From Oscillospiraceae bacterium (GTDB lineage: Bacteria > Bacillota > Clostridia > Oscillospirales > Oscillospiraceae): a DNA stretch of 64,000 nt. The translations under genes were made by a program, and so were the position numbers. The notes beneath the pieces are model-generated. The model did no database searches. It was not told where the DNA came from and saw only the letters and a list, made by a program, of their open reading frames with translations. Shown here in pieces: positions 49,560 through 60,035 of this stretch. Within the stretch, counting starts at the first letter, position 1. Every line of letters starts with the position of its first letter. Location: the NCBI GenBank assembly GCA_017624715.1, contig JAGAMN010000016.1:38467-102466 (forward strand), written 5' to 3'.

Positions 49560-49567
49560 CCCTTGTT

Positions 49568-49597
49568 CTGACCTGCCATTTGGCAGGTCAGTTTTTT
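49568..49597 (+). terminator. Terminator between the kinase gene and uvrA
   Basis: CTGACCTGCC and GGCAGGTCAG (10 bp) around ATTT, followed by six T, lie 8 nt after the kinase stop codon. Confidence 0.92.
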
Positions 49598-52421
49598 ACT
49601 TTAAATAGGGTTTGAGGTAAGCACCGGTATAGCTGCCGGGCGTTTGGGCGACCTCCTCCGGTGTGCCGGAGGCCACCACATGACCGCCGCCGTCGCCGCC
49701 CTCGGGACCCAGGTCAATGATATGGTCTGCGGTTTTGATTACATCCAGGTTGTGCTCAATGACCAGCACTGTATTTCCCGCTTCTACCAAGGTTTGCAGC
49801 ACCTCGATGAGCTTGTGCACATCGGCGGCATGAAGGCCGGTGGTGGGTTCGTCCAGGATATAGATGGTGCGGCCGGTGGAAACACGGGAAAGTTCCGTAG
49901 CCAGCTTGACACGCTGGGCTTCGCCGCCGGAAAGTGTGGTGCTGGACTGACCCAGTTTCACATAGCCCAGGCCCACTTCCACCAGGGTTTGGGCCTTTCT
50001 GCGGATCTTAGGCTGGTTTTCGAAGAATTCTACTGCTTCTTCGGCAGTCATTTCCAGAACTTGGGAGATATTCTTGCCCTTGTACTGGACTTCCAGAGTT
50101 TCCCGGTTATACCGGGCACCCCGGCAGACTTCACAGGGTACATACACATCCGCCAGGAAGTGCATTTCGATCTTCACCAGGCCATCTCCAGCGCAGGCTT
50201 CGCAACGGCCGCCCTTGACATTGAAGGAGAAGCGGCCAGGGCCGTAGCCGCGAATCTTGGCATCGTTGGTGGAGGCAAACAGGTCACGGATATCATTGAA
50301 CAAGCCCGTATAGGTGGCAGGATTGGACCGGGGGGTGCGGCCAATGGGGCTTTGGTCAATGTCGATGACCTTGTCCAAATGCTCGATACCCTCCACGCAG
50401 CGGCAGGCACCGGGGCGGGTGCGGGCATGGTTCAGCCGTCCGAGCAGAGTCTTATTCAGCACCTCTCCCACCAGGCTGGATTTGCCGGAGCCGGACACGC
50501 CGGTAACGCAGGTCAAGGTACCCAGAGGGATGGAGACATCAATATCTTTCAGATTGTTCTCCGCAGCTCCCCGAACGGTAAGGGTTTTCCCGGTGCCGGT
50601 ACGTCTTGCACTGGGTACGGGGATCTTTTTGAAGCCAGACAGGTATTGTCCGGTGATGGATCGGGGGGTCGCGATAATGTCCTCCAGGGTTCCAGTGGCA
50701 ACGATCTCACCGCCGTGGCTGCCGGCACCGGGGCCTACATCTACGATGTAGTCCGCTGCACGCATGGTATCTTCATCGTGCTCCACAACGATAAGGGTGT
50801 TTCCCAAATCACGCAGGTGCTTTAAGGTAGCCAGAAGCTTATCGTTATCCCGCTGGTGCAGGCCGATGGAGGGTTCGTCCAGGATATACAGCACGCCCAT
50901 TAAGGAAGATCCAATCTGGGTTGCCAGGCGGATCCGCTGACTTTCGCCGCCAGACAGTGTTCCGGCGCTGCGAGAAAGGGTTAAATAGGATAGGCCAACA
51001 TCTGTCAGAAAACAGAGTCTGGAACGGATCTCTCGAATGATCTGCTCCGCCACCACGGCCATATTGCCATCCAGGTGGAGCTGATCCAAAAACTCCAATT
51101 CCTTTTCTACGCTCATTTCACAGAAGTCCATGATGCCGATGCCGCCTACAGTCACCGCCCGGGCGATATCCGACAGGCGCTTGCCGCCGCAATGGGGACA
51201 AGGTGCCATGGCCATACATTCTTCCAGTTCCTTACGGGCTGCATCGGATTGAGTTTCCCGGTAGCGGCGGCTGATGTTGTTCATGATACCCTCAAAGGGC
51301 TGTTCCAGAACGCCCATGCCGTTGCCCCGGTTATAGGTCATGCGGAGCTTATCGCCCTTGGTGCCGTAGAAGATCACATCCACGGCTTCTTTGGAAAGCT
51401 CGCTGAATGGGACGCTTAAGGAGAAGCGATACTTTTGCGCCAAGGCTTCAAAGTACATACGGAATACGGAATCCGTGCGGGCGCTTTGCCAGCCGCTGAC
51501 CTGGATGGCACCGTCCAGGATGGATTTGGTCTTATCGGGGACCACCAGTTCCGGGTCGGCTACCAGCTGGAAGCCCAGGCCGGTACAATGCGGGCAGGCA
51601 CCGGCAGGATTATTGAAGGAGAACATACGGGGCTCCAGCTCGGACAAGCTGATGCCGCAGTCCTCACAGGCATAGTTTTGGGAAAAGCTCAGTTCCTCCT
51701 CGGTGGTGGGGAGGTAAATATTCACCAGACCGCCGGAATGGGCACAAGCGGTTTCGATGGAGTCCGTTAAACGGCGGCGCAGGCCATCCTTCAAGACCAG
51801 GCGGTCAACTACCAGGGAGATGTCGTGCTTTTTATTCTTTTCACAGGGAATCTGTTCGGTAAGATCGTACAAAATGCCGTCAACACGGACGCGGGCGAAG
51901 CCCTGCTTCCGGGCATCCTCAAAGACCTTTTGGTGTTCACCCTTTTTGCCGCGGACGATGGGCGAAAGGACGACAAACTTGGTTCCCTCCCCTAATGCTT
52001 CTACCCGGTCGACGATTTGGTCGATGGTCTGACGGGCGATCTCCTTGCCGCATTTGGGACAATGGGGCGTGCCAGCCCGAGCCCAAAGAAGACGCAGGTA
52101 GTCATAAATCTCTGTAACTGTGCCAACGGTGGAACGAGGGTTCTTGGAGGTGGTCTTTTGGTCGATGGAAATGGCAGGACTCAAGCCGTCGATAGCATCC
52201 ACATCGGGCTTGTCCATCTGGCCCAGGAACTGACGGGCATAAGAGCTCAAACTCTCCACATAGCGGCGCTGGCCCTCGGCGTAGATGGTATCGAAGGCAA
52301 GGCTGGATTTGCCGGAACCGGACAGGCCGGTAAACACCACCAGTTTGTCCCGGGGTATGGAAAGATCTACATTTTTTAAGTTATTTTCCCGGGCACCCCG
52401 GATAATGATCTGATCGTTCAT
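49596..52421 (-). CDS. uvrA: Excinuclease ABC subunit A
   Basis: A protein of 941 residues that finds DNA lesions for nucleotide excision repair. It has two ABC ATPase units with Walker A sites [14 protein letters not shown] and [14 protein letters not shown], signature motifs [12 protein letters not shown] and [12 protein letters not shown], and Walker [11 protein letters not shown] and [10 protein letters not shown]. Zinc-binding cysteine pairs ([22 protein letters not shown]) are present. The ATG at 52421 follows AGGAGG; one five codons upstream overlaps it. uvrB is 2 kb away rather than adjacent. Confidence 0.97.
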   Translation of the reverse strand: MNDQIIIRGARENNLKNVDLSIPRDKLVVFTGLSGSGKSSLAFDTIYAEGQRRYVESLSSYARQFLGQMDKPDVDAIDGLSPAISIDQKTTSKNPRSTVGTVTEIYDYLRLLWARAGTPHCPKCGKEIARQTIDQIVDRVEALGEGTKFVVLSPIVRGKKGEHQKVFEDARKQGFARVRVDGILYDLTEQIPCEKNKKHDISLVVDRLVLKDGLRRRLTDSIETACAHSGGLVNIYLPTTEEELSFSQNYACEDCGISLSELEPRMFSFNNPAGACPHCTGLGFQLVADPELVVPDKTKSILDGAIQVSGWQSARTDSVFRMYFEALAQKYRFSLSVPFSELSKEAVDVIFYGTKGDKLRMTYNRGNGMGVLEQPFEGIMNNISRRYRETQSDAARKELEECMAMAPCPHCGGKRLSDIARAVTVGGIGIMDFCEMSVEKELEFLDQLHLDGNMAVVAEQIIREIRSRLCFLTDVGLSYLTLSRSAGTLSGGESQRIRLATQIGSSLMGVLYILDEPSIGLHQRDNDKLLATLKHLRDLGNTLIVVEHDEDTMRAADYIVDVGPGAGSHGGEIVATGTLEDIIATPRSITGQYLSGFKKIPVPSARRTGTGKTLTVRGAAENNLKDIDVSIPLGTLTCVTGVSGSGKSSLVGEVLNKTLLGRLNHARTRPGACRCVEGIEHLDKVIDIDQSPIGRTPRSNPATYTGLFNDIRDLFASTNDAKIRGYGPGRFSFNVKGGRCEACAGDGLVKIEMHFLADVYVPCEVCRGARYNRETLEVQYKGKNISQVLEMTAEEAVEFFENQPKIRRKAQTLVEVGLGYVKLGQSSTTLSGGEAQRVKLATELSRVSTGRTIYILDEPTTGLHAADVHKLIEVLQTLVEAGNTVLVIEHNLDVIKTADHIIDLGPEGGDGGGHVVASGTPEEVAQTPGSYTGAYLKPYLK

Positions 52422-52454
52422 GGTATCCTCCTGCATAGAGAATCGTTACTGAGT

Positions 52455-52483
52455 ATTATACCATGTTTTTCAGCGAGTTACAA
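52455..52483 (-). promoter_or_regulatory. uvrA promoter
   Basis: Minus-strand TTGTAA (52478-52483) and TATAAT (52455-52460) are 17 bp apart. No LexA box (GAAC-N4-GTTC type) is visible nearby. Confidence 0.75.
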
Positions 52484-52582
52484 GTGGAAATTCAAACATA
52501 ATTTCGCAATGGTCACGGCAGATTGACCGAAGGCGGTGGGATTTTGGGGCGATTTTTGGGTGGATTTTTCTTGTAATGGGTG

Positions 52583-52612
52583 TTGCTTTTTTTATGGAAT
52601 AGATGATATAAT
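52583..52612 (+). promoter_or_regulatory. prs-pth-mfd operon promoter
   Basis: TTGCTT (52583-52588) and TATAAT (52607-52612) are 18 bp apart. Transcription would start about at 52619, so an in-frame ATG at 52621 is too early to be the prs start. Confidence 0.75.
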
Positions 52613-52665
52613 AATTTTGCATGAAATTCCCAGCTAAGACAAAGAATAAAGTGAGGTATTTTCAG

Positions 52666-53631
52666 ATGATTGCATACGGTGAAAACATCCAGGTTTTTTG
52701 CGGTAACTCCAATCCCGAGTTTGCCAAGACCATCTGTAAGGAACTGGGCATTGAACTGGGCAACGGCGAGGTGAAGACCTTTGCTGACGGCGAAGTGTCT
52801 GTTTCTCTGAACGAGACCGTCCGTGGCGCTGACGTGTTCCTGATCCAGTCCACCTGCAAGCCTGTTAACGACCACCTGATGGAGCTGCTGGTTATGATCG
52901 ACGCTTGCCGCCGCGCTTCCGCCGGCCGCATCACCGCCGTCATCCCCTACTTTGGCTATGCACGTCAGGACCGCAAAGCTAAGAGCCGCGATCCCATCTC
53001 CGCCAAGCTGGTGGCCAATATGCTCACCGCTGCCGGTGCGAACCGGATCCTGACCATGGATCTGCACGCTGCGCAGATTCAGGGCTTCTTCGACATTCCT
53101 CTGGATCATCTGCTGGGCAACCCCACTTTTGTCAAATACTATATGGACAAATTCCCCGAGGACAATTTCAATCACGACGATTTCGTGGTCGTATCTCCCG
53201 ACGTAGGCTCCGTGGCACGCGCCCGGGCGTTTGCTGCTAAGGTGCACATGGGTCTGGCCATCGTAGACAAGCGCCGTCAGAGAGCCAATGTATGCGAAGT
53301 GATGAACGTTATCGGTGATGTCCGTGGCAAGACCTGCATTCTGTACGACGATATGGTAGACACTGCCGGTTCTCTGTGCAACGCTGCAAAGGCTCTGGTG
53401 GAGGTTGGCGGCGCAAAGGCTGTTTACGCCTGCGCTACCCACGGTGTGCTGTCCGGCCCTGCTTACGACCGCATTGAGGAAAGCCCCATTGAAGAGATGG
53501 TGTTCCTGAACACCATTCCCCAGGTAGCCAACACTGCCAGCGGTAAGCTGAAGTTCCTGGATGTGGCTCCCATCTTTGCTCGGGCTATCGCTCACGTTCA
53601 CGGCGGTACTTCCATCGCCGATCTGTTCTAA
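52666..53631 (+). CDS. prs: Ribose-phosphate pyrophosphokinase
   Basis: A 321-residue enzyme that makes PRPP from ribose-5-phosphate and ATP. Motifs in order: IQVFCGNSNPEFAK, FADGEVSVSLNETVRGADVF, IPYFGYARQDRK, TMDLHAAQIQGFF, and the PRPP loop CILYDDMVDTAGSLC. The ATG at 52666 has GTGAGG upstream. prs-pth-mfd is a well-known Firmicutes order and the three genes here run with short gaps. Confidence 0.96.
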   Translation: MIAYGENIQVFCGNSNPEFAKTICKELGIELGNGEVKTFADGEVSVSLNETVRGADVFLIQSTCKPVNDHLMELLVMIDACRRASAGRITAVIPYFGYARQDRKAKSRDPISAKLVANMLTAAGANRILTMDLHAAQIQGFFDIPLDHLLGNPTFVKYYMDKFPEDNFNHDDFVVVSPDVGSVARARAFAAKVHMGLAIVDKRRQRANVCEVMNVIGDVRGKTCILYDDMVDTAGSLCNAAKALVEVGGAKAVYACATHGVLSGPAYDRIEESPIEEMVFLNTIPQVANTASGKLKFLDVAPIFARAIAHVHGGTSIADLF

Positions 53632-53634
53632 GCT

Positions 53635-54228
53635 GTGTTCGGTAAGAGCAGTGATGCCTGGCTGATCGTGGGATTGGGAAATCCCGGTCGGGAGTACGAA
53701 AAGACCCGACATAACGCCGGATTCCGTGCCATTGATCTGCTGGCTCAAAAGCTGGGCTGCAAGGTGGATCGGCTGAAGTTCCAGGGTCTTTACGGCCAGG
53801 TGAATTATAGCGGCAGTAAACTGTATCTGCTGAAGCCCCAGACATACATGAATCTGTCCGGTCGGTCTGTGCTGGCGCTGAGTGCTTACTTTAACATTCC
53901 GCCCCAGCGGATTATCGTTCTGTTTGATGATATTTCTCTGGAACCCGGACGGCTGCGGATTCGGGCTGACGGGTCTGCCGGCGGTCATAACGGCATCAAG
54001 TCCATGATTAATGAATTGGGCAGCCAGGCATTTCCTCGGGTGAAGATCGGTGTGGGTGCAAAAGCACATCCCGAGCAGGATTTAGCGGATTGGGTTTTGT
54101 CCACTTTCTCCGCTTCCGAGGAGAAGGCGCTAAGCTCTGCTTTGGAACGGGCTGCAGAGGCGGCGTTGTGCATCATCGACAAGGGCGTTCCCGAGGCAGC
54201 AAACCGCTTTAACGGCAGTCAGCCGTAA
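53635..54228 (+). CDS. pth: Peptidyl-tRNA hydrolase
   Basis: A 197-residue enzyme that frees tRNA from dropped-off peptidyl-tRNA. It has LIVGLGNPGREYEKTRHNAGF (catalytic His in RHNAG), LLKPQTYMNLSG and the GGHNGIKS segment. Translation starts at a GTG 3 nt after the prs stop, with no strong ribosome site of its own, which suggests coupling to prs. It is followed by a GC-rich hairpin and mfd. Confidence 0.96.
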   Translation: MFGKSSDAWLIVGLGNPGREYEKTRHNAGFRAIDLLAQKLGCKVDRLKFQGLYGQVNYSGSKLYLLKPQTYMNLSGRSVLALSAYFNIPPQRIIVLFDDISLEPGRLRIRADGSAGGHNGIKSMINELGSQAFPRVKIGVGAKAHPEQDLADWVLSTFSASEEKALSSALERAAEAALCIIDKGVPEAANRFNGSQP

Positions 54229-54245
54229 AAAATGTCAATTAACCA

Positions 54246-54273
54246 CGGAAAGGGGGTATTTTCCCCCTTTCCG
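54246..54273 (+). terminator. Hairpin between pth and mfd
   Basis: CGGAAAGGGGG and CCCCCTTTCCG form an 11-bp stem with a TATTTT loop, but no T-tract follows. It may attenuate, pause or protect the transcript rather than fully terminate it. Confidence 0.5.
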
Positions 54274-54296
54274 CATTGTTGCGTGGAGGAAAAACC

Positions 54297-57200
54297 ATGA
54301 AAAATGTGCTTTCCATTTTAAAAACCATGCCGGAATACACCATGCTGCTTGGATCTCTTTCCAAACAGGAAAGCGCAGCGGTGACCGGCATTGCACAGAT
54401 CAACCGCAGCCACTTGATCGCGGCGTTGCGGCAGGATACCTCTGTGCCAATCGTGGTGCTCTGCCAGGATGATATGGCTGCACGGCGGCTTCAGCAGGAG
54501 CTGAAAGCATTTCTTGGATTTGATGCGCCGGTGCTGCCCAGCCGGGAACTGACGTTGTATGATACTGCGGTGGTATCCCGGGCCTGGGAACAAAAGCGAC
54601 TGCGGCAACTGTATGACCTAAAGACCGGAGCTACCGGACTGCAGATCATGTCATGGGAAGCACTCAGCCAGCGGACTATGCCGGCGGAAACATTGTTGAA
54701 GGCCGCTTTTGCCCTGGAAGTAGGTCGGGAATATGATTTGAAGGCGTTGACACAACTGCTGACCGATGCCGGTTACAGCCGGTGTCCGATGGTAGAGGGC
54801 CCCGGCCAGTTTGCCATTCGCGGCGGTATTTTGGATGTGTTCTCCCCTGCTGCCGATCGGCCTTTCCGGGCAGAATTCTTTGGTGACGAGCTGGACACTA
54901 TGGGTTTCTTTGATCCGGACTCCCAGCGTCGGACGGAAAATGCGGATCGGGTCGTCGTACTGCCGGTTGGCGAAACACAACCCCGGCTGCATCCGGAGGG
55001 GATCAATGGGCTCTGTCAGGATCTGAAGCATCTGATTTCACGGCAGCAGCGTCGAAAGAATATTAACGAAGACCTAATCAAAACCCTGGAGAAAGATCTT
55101 GATAAATACGAAAACAACCTGAATAATCCGGCTTCCGACCGGTATATGGCGCTAATTTATCCGGAATTTTCCAATGCGTTGGACTATATTCCGGAGGGTG
55201 CGGTCGTGGTGGTTTGTGACCACGGCAATCTCAAGCGAACAGCACGGACTCGCACGGAAGCCGTGGGCATGCAGCTGGACAGTCTGCTGCAAGGCGGTTT
55301 GCTGGCCGGTGAGCTCTGCGACTATGTAAGTCAATGGGAGGATTTTTGCGGTCAGCTGGAGGGCAAAACTGCACTGTATCTGGACGCCTTTGGCGGCAGC
55401 TCCTATCCCGAGGAGAATCCCCCCAAGCAGCTTTTGCCCATGACTACAAAACAGCTGCCCGGTTATGGCGGTAACTTAGACACCGCTGCGGCAGATTTGG
55501 CCCACTATCAGAAGATGGAATTTGCTTCCCTGGTGCTTTGCGGTACGCGACGCAGAGCGGAAATTTTGCAGGAGATGCTGAGCAGCAAGGGCTTATCGGC
55601 CTTTATCTGCATTCCTTTGACCACCATGCCCAAGCCCGGGCAGATTCTGCTGGCGGAGGGCAGCCTGCCCTTTGGTATGGAGTACCCCAACAGCAAGCTG
55701 GCAATCTTAACGGAAGGTCAGCTGATTTCCCGTGGTGAGGTTAAGAAGAAAACAAAAAAAGCTGCCACCAATCGGCAGAAGCTGAATTCCTTTACCGATC
55801 TGACCCCCGGTGATCTGGTGGTTCACGAAAACTACGGCATCGGTCGGTTCGTTGCTATGGAACAGATCAAAGTAGATGGGGCGGTTAAGGATTATCTGAA
55901 GATCGCCTATCAAGGTACGGATACCCTGTTTGTGCCGGCAACACAGCTGGACCTGGTGAGTAAATATATCGGTGGCGGTGGCGAAGATGCCAATGTGCGA
56001 CTCAACAAGATCGGCACTGATGCCTGGCAGAAGACCAAGGCAAAGGCTCGAAAGGCTGCCAAGGATATGGCCGGAGAATTGATCCAACTGTATGCCGCCC
56101 GAAAGCGGCAAGAGGGTTTTGCTTTTGCGGCGGATTCGCCCTGGCAGAAGGAGTTTGAGGATAACTTCCCCTACCCCGAAACAGACGATCAGTTGCGGTG
56201 TATTGCCCAGATCAAAGCCGATATGGAGGCACCCATTCCTATGGATCGGCTGCTTTGTGGCGATGTGGGCTTCGGCAAGACCGAGGTTGCCCTTCGTGCG
56301 GTGATGAAAGCCATTATGGATGGCAAGCAGTGTGCTATTTTGGTGCCCACGACGGTACTGGCGCAGCAGCATTATCAGACTGCCATTGCCCGGTTCCGGG
56401 GTTTTCCGGTGAATATCGATGTATTAAGCCGTTTCCGCACCCCCACCGAGCAAAAGCGGACACTGCAAAAGCTCCGCGCCGGCGGTGTGGATCTAATTAT
56501 CGGCACTCACAAGCTGCTGCAGAAGACGGTGGAATTTAAGGATCTGGGTCTTTTGATCGTAGACGAAGAGCAGCGGTTTGGCGTCAGCCACAAGGAACGG
56601 CTGAAGGAGCTGGCTAAGGGTGTGGATGTACTGACCTTGTCAGCGACCCCCATCCCCCGGACGCTGAATATGGCCCTGTCCGGAATTCGGGATATGTCCA
56701 CCATTGAAGAGCCACCGGCGGATCGGTATCCGGTTCAGACCTTCGTTATGGAGCACAACAATGCTATTTTGGATGATGCCATCCGTCGTGAGGTGGAACG
56801 GGGCGGTCAGGTATACTACCTGCACAACCGGGTAGACACCATCGACCAATGTGCCGGTGCGCTGAAGCGGCGAATCCCCGGTTTGCAGGTGGCAGTTGCC
56901 CACGGACAGATGGGCGAAGATGCCCTGGGCGATGTGATGAGTGCCATGGCAGATGGTGAGATCCAGGTACTGGTGTGCACGACCATTATCGAAACCGGTT
57001 TGGATATTCCCAATGCAAACACCTTGATTATCGAGAACGCCGACCGGTTCGGTCTTTCACAGCTGCATCAGCTCCGGGGACGTGTAGGCCGGTCTACCCG
57101 GCATGCTTATGCCTATTTTACCTACCGCCCGGACAAAAATCTGACGGAAGTGGCAGAAAAGCGGCTGGCAGCCATCCGGGATTTTGCGGAATTCGGTTCC

Positions 57201-57812
57201 GGCTTCAAGATCGCCATGCGCGACCTGGAAATTCGCGGTGCGGGCAATCTGCTGGGTGCGGAGCAATCCGGCCACATGATGAGTGTGGGTTACGATATGT
57301 ATCTGAAGCTATTGGATGAGGCGGTGTTGGAAGAGCGGGGCGAGAAGCCCAAGGCGCCTGAGTGTACTGCCGACTTGAATGTTACCGCCAATGTGGATCG
57401 GGAGTATGTTGCCCGGGGCGAGGAACGGATGGACCTTTATCGCCGGATGGCGGCAATACGCTCCCAGGAGGACGCGGACGATTTGTTGGACGAGATCATC
57501 GATCGGTACGGCGATCCGCCCAAGGGTGTGCTGAATCTCATTGACATTGCCCTGCTTCGTGCCAAGGCACAGCAGATCGGCATTCAGGACATCCGACAGA
57601 AGGCCGGGGATGTGCTACTGACTATGACCGATCTGAATTTTGAAGCGGTCAGCGCCATTTGCGCCGATGCAGATTACAAGAACCGGGTGCAGTTTGTAGC
57701 TACTGCCAAGCAGCCGACTCTGCGGTTGAAGCTTGCCAGCGGCGTGGACAGTCTGCGCCAATCCAAGGTTTTTATTGACCGGTTCCGGAATTATTGCCAA
57801 ATCGAGGGTTAA
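54297..57812 (+). CDS. mfd: Transcription-repair coupling factor
   Basis: A protein of 1171 residues that removes RNA polymerase stalled at DNA damage and recruits UvrA. The N-terminal UvrB-like part has FAIRGGILDVFSP. The RNA-polymerase-interaction domain contains DLVVHENYGIGRFVAM. The RecG-like helicase part has DRLLCGDVGFGKTEVALRA (Walker A), DEEQRFGV (box II), LSATPIPRTL, and IETGLDIPNANTLI with RGRVGRS. A C-terminal TRCF domain follows. The ATG at 54297 follows TGGAGG. It completes a repair set with uvrA, uvrB and radC. Confidence 0.97.
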   Translation: MKNVLSILKTMPEYTMLLGSLSKQESAAVTGIAQINRSHLIAALRQDTSVPIVVLCQDDMAARRLQQELKAFLGFDAPVLPSRELTLYDTAVVSRAWEQKRLRQLYDLKTGATGLQIMSWEALSQRTMPAETLLKAAFALEVGREYDLKALTQLLTDAGYSRCPMVEGPGQFAIRGGILDVFSPAADRPFRAEFFGDELDTMGFFDPDSQRRTENADRVVVLPVGETQPRLHPEGINGLCQDLKHLISRQQRRKNINEDLIKTLEKDLDKYENNLNNPASDRYMALIYPEFSNALDYIPEGAVVVVCDHGNLKRTARTRTEAVGMQLDSLLQGGLLAGELCDYVSQWEDFCGQLEGKTALYLDAFGGSSYPEENPPKQLLPMTTKQLPGYGGNLDTAAADLAHYQKMEFASLVLCGTRRRAEILQEMLSSKGLSAFICIPLTTMPKPGQILLAEGSLPFGMEYPNSKLAILTEGQLISRGEVKKKTKKAATNRQKLNSFTDLTPGDLVVHENYGIGRFVAMEQIKVDGAVKDYLKIAYQGTDTLFVPATQLDLVSKYIGGGGEDANVRLNKIGTDAWQKTKAKARKAAKDMAGELIQLYAARKRQEGFAFAADSPWQKEFEDNFPYPETDDQLRCIAQIKADMEAPIPMDRLLCGDVGFGKTEVALRAVMKAIMDGKQCAILVPTTVLAQQHYQTAIARFRGFPVNIDVLSRFRTPTEQKRTLQKLRAGGVDLIIGTHKLLQKTVEFKDLGLLIVDEEQRFGVSHKERLKELAKGVDVLTLSATPIPRTLNMALSGIRDMSTIEEPPADRYPVQTFVMEHNNAILDDAIRREVERGGQVYYLHNRVDTIDQCAGALKRRIPGLQVAVAHGQMGEDALGDVMSAMADGEIQVLVCTTIIETGLDIPNANTLIIENADRFGLSQLHQLRGRVGRSTRHAYAYFTYRPDKNLTEVAEKRLAAIRDFAEFGSGFKIAMRDLEIRGAGNLLGAEQSGHMMSVGYDMYLKLLDEAVLEERGEKPKAPECTADLNVTANVDREYVARGEERMDLYRRMAAIRSQEDADDLLDEIIDRYGDPPKGVLNLIDIALLRAKAQQIGIQDIRQKAGDVLLTMTDLNFEAVSAICADADYKNRVQFVATAKQPTLRLKLASGVDSLRQSKVFIDRFRNYCQIEG

Positions 57813-57859
57813 TTGTTACTATTTTCATAGGAAATTCATGGTTTGGTTACGAAATGACA

Positions 57860-57887
57860 TTGCATTTCGTGTAAAATATGGTACAAT
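57860..57887 (+). promoter_or_regulatory. Promoter of the VanW-family gene
   Basis: TTGCAT (57860-57865) and TACAAT (57882-57887) are 16 bp apart with TGG before the -10 box. It lies about 60 nt upstream of the ribosome site. Confidence 0.65.
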
Positions 57888-57964
57888 ACACCTGAAGAAC
57901 ACACATTCACTCGCGGCGCAATGCCGCTGACAGATAGGAGCGATCCATCATAGATAACAAGAAT

Positions 57965-59998
57965 ATGCAAAAACTGGACGACTTGAACAAGTCCTTCGAT
58001 GCGTTCATGGCTGAGGAGAATGTGGACACCTATGCCACTCAGCGCGTGAAGCTCACCGATGAGCAAAAGCCCGCCACCCCCCGGCGGCGCTCCCCAAGCA
58101 CCCCCGCCAAACCGCGGCCCGCTGCACAGCAGCCTGCCCGGAGGAAAAAGTCCGCTATGACCAAAAAGGAACGCAACACGGTGATCGCGCTGTTTTCTGT
58201 GGCCGCCGTACTACTGATCGGTATTATCATTGCACTGTGCTTTATTTTTAGCGGCCCTGCTGACAATGAGCTGATTCTGAACAATGTATATGTGGCCGGT
58301 GTTAACATTGGCGGCATGACCCAGGCACAGGCCAAGAGCGCCCTTTCTGAAGTAGCTAAGAACTATGAACAACTGGATATGGTTGTGAAAGTGTTGGATA
58401 CCGAGGAATCCCTTACACCTGAGAATACCGGTGCCAAGCTGGATATTGATGCGGTGGTAAAGGCTGCCTATGATTTGGGTCGTACAGGCTCCAAGAGTGA
58501 GCAGGACAAGGCTCAAAATGCCACCTCCCACAACTTATCCATTCTGCCGTATTTGAATTTGAATACGGAGTACATTGAAGATGTCGTTGCCAGCTTCGGT
58601 ACTAAATACAGCACTTTGCGGTCTGATCCCAAGATCACCGTTACCGGTAGTTCTCCTTTGGGACAGATTGTAGACACGGATACTACCAAAGTCTACCAAA
58701 CCATGACTATCTTCATGGGTACTGCAGAATATGATCTGAGCACTGAGGCACTGTATGAACAGATCAAGGCCGCCTATGACAGCGGTATTTTTGAAGTGGT
58801 TGGTCAGTGTTCCGTAACCCCCCCTAACCTGTCTGTTCTGGACGAACTGGAGAAGGCATTTAAAGAGCACTGCAAGAAACCTGTGGATGCAGATATTGAC
58901 GAAAACTTCAATGTTACCCCGGAGGTTTACGGCTATGGCTTTGTGTTGGAAGCCGTAAAGGATCAGGTGTCTGCTGCCAAGTACGGACAGACTCTGGAGA
59001 TCCCCATGACCTTTGTGCGGCCGGATATTACCGCCGAGGATCTGGCCGGCAATCTGTTCAAGGACATTCTGGGCTCCTATGTTCTGGATGTGAAATCAGA
59101 CAACAATCTGGTTTCCAACTTAAAACTGGTCTGCAAAGCTTTGAACGGTCTGATTTTGAAGTCTGACGAGAGCTTTTCTTTCAACGAACTCATCGGTGAG
59201 ACCACCCGTCAGCGGGGTTACAAGCCCTTTAGCCAGTTTGTGGGTAAGGTTTACACTGAAAACTACTACGGCGGCGGTGTTTCTCAGGCTGCCAGTGCTC
59301 TGTACACCTGCGTACTGCAGGCAGATCTGGATGTGTTGGAGCGCCACAACCATGCGTATGTACCAACCTTTATTCTGCCCGGCATGGATGCGGATGTTCT
59401 TTACGGTAGTAAGGATCTGCGGTTTAAGAACTCCACTGAGAATCCCATCCGGATCATTGCTGAGTACAAAAACGGCAAGCTGCAGATTCAACTGCTGGGT
59501 ACAGATACAAAGGATTACACCGTGGAGCTGAAATATGTCACGGATAAGATCTACGATCCCATAACCTTGCTGCAGACCATGCCTGCTGTCAATGCCGGTG
59601 GCTACAAAAACGGCGACATTCTGCAGACTCCCATTTCCGGCTGTGATGTCAGCGTTTACAAGGTATGCACCCCCAAGCCCCCGGTACCGGAAGAGGGCGA
59701 AGACGGTGTTCCTACCCAGCCCACAGAGCCCCAGGATCCCTCCGAGTTGGAGCCAGTAGAGGTCTTTGTCGGCCAATCCCACTACGATAAGCGGAATGTG
59801 GTTATGGTCAGCATTTATACGCCCCCGGTGACACCTACTGAACCCAGTGAAGGAACTGAGCCCAGTGAAGGAACTGAGCCCAGCGAAAGCATTGAGCCTT
59901 CAGAAAGCATCGAGCCTTCAGAAAGCATCGAACCTACGCAGAGCGTTGAGCCCACTGAAAGCAGCAAGCCTAATAACAAAGGAAACGGCCGCAACTGA
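57965..59998 (+). CDS. VanW family protein with membrane anchor and EPSE repeat tail
   Basis: A 677-residue protein. A Pro/Arg/Lys-rich cytoplasmic part precedes one membrane helix (NTVIALFSVAAVLLIGIIIA). Outside lie two peptidoglycan-binding-like repeats (VYVAGVNIGGMTQAQAKSAL) and the VanW domain (FSFNELIGETTRQRGYKPF, YYGGGVSQAASALY). The tail is a tandem TEPSEG/EPSESI repeat. VanW proteins relate to cell-wall and vancomycin-type loci but their reaction is unknown. The start is unusual: the only good ribosome site (AGGAG, 57936-57940) is 9 nt from an in-frame ATA at 57950, while this ATG is 24 nt away. Translation may begin at 57950 (I/MDNKNMQKL). Confidence 0.85.
   Translation: MQKLDDLNKSFDAFMAEENVDTYATQRVKLTDEQKPATPRRRSPSTPAKPRPAAQQPARRKKSAMTKKERNTVIALFSVAAVLLIGIIIALCFIFSGPADNELILNNVYVAGVNIGGMTQAQAKSALSEVAKNYEQLDMVVKVLDTEESLTPENTGAKLDIDAVVKAAYDLGRTGSKSEQDKAQNATSHNLSILPYLNLNTEYIEDVVASFGTKYSTLRSDPKITVTGSSPLGQIVDTDTTKVYQTMTIFMGTAEYDLSTEALYEQIKAAYDSGIFEVVGQCSVTPPNLSVLDELEKAFKEHCKKPVDADIDENFNVTPEVYGYGFVLEAVKDQVSAAKYGQTLEIPMTFVRPDITAEDLAGNLFKDILGSYVLDVKSDNNLVSNLKLVCKALNGLILKSDESFSFNELIGETTRQRGYKPFSQFVGKVYTENYYGGGVSQAASALYTCVLQADLDVLERHNHAYVPTFILPGMDADVLYGSKDLRFKNSTENPIRIIAEYKNGKLQIQLLGTDTKDYTVELKYVTDKIYDPITLLQTMPAVNAGGYKNGDILQTPISGCDVSVYKVCTPKPPVPEEGEDGVPTQPTEPQDPSELEPVEVFVGQSHYDKRNVVMVSIYTPPVTPTEPSEGTEPSEGTEPSESIEPSESIEPSESIEPTQSVEPTESSKPNNKGNGRN
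59838..59978 (+). repeat. In-frame tandem repeat of about 18 bp in the VanW gene
   Basis: Seven or eight degenerate 18-bp units encode E-P-S-E-G-T then E-P-S-E-S-I. Such acidic, proline-rich tails often span the cell wall and vary in copy number by slippage. Confidence 0.85.
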
Positions 59999-60004
59999 TA
60001 CAAC

Positions 60005-60034
60005 AAAGACCGCAGCGATTTGCTGCGGTCTTTT
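60005..60034. terminator. Bidirectional terminator between the VanW and DUF1934 genes
   Basis: AAAGACCGCAGC and GCTGCGGTCTTT (12 bp) around GATTT, with T residues on each exit side. Confidence 0.9.
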
Positions 60035-60035
60035 C

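Noticed and set aside
53585-53845. Minus-strand frame spanning the prs-pth junction
   Set aside because: Arg/Pro-rich composition, no domain, opposite two clear enzymes.
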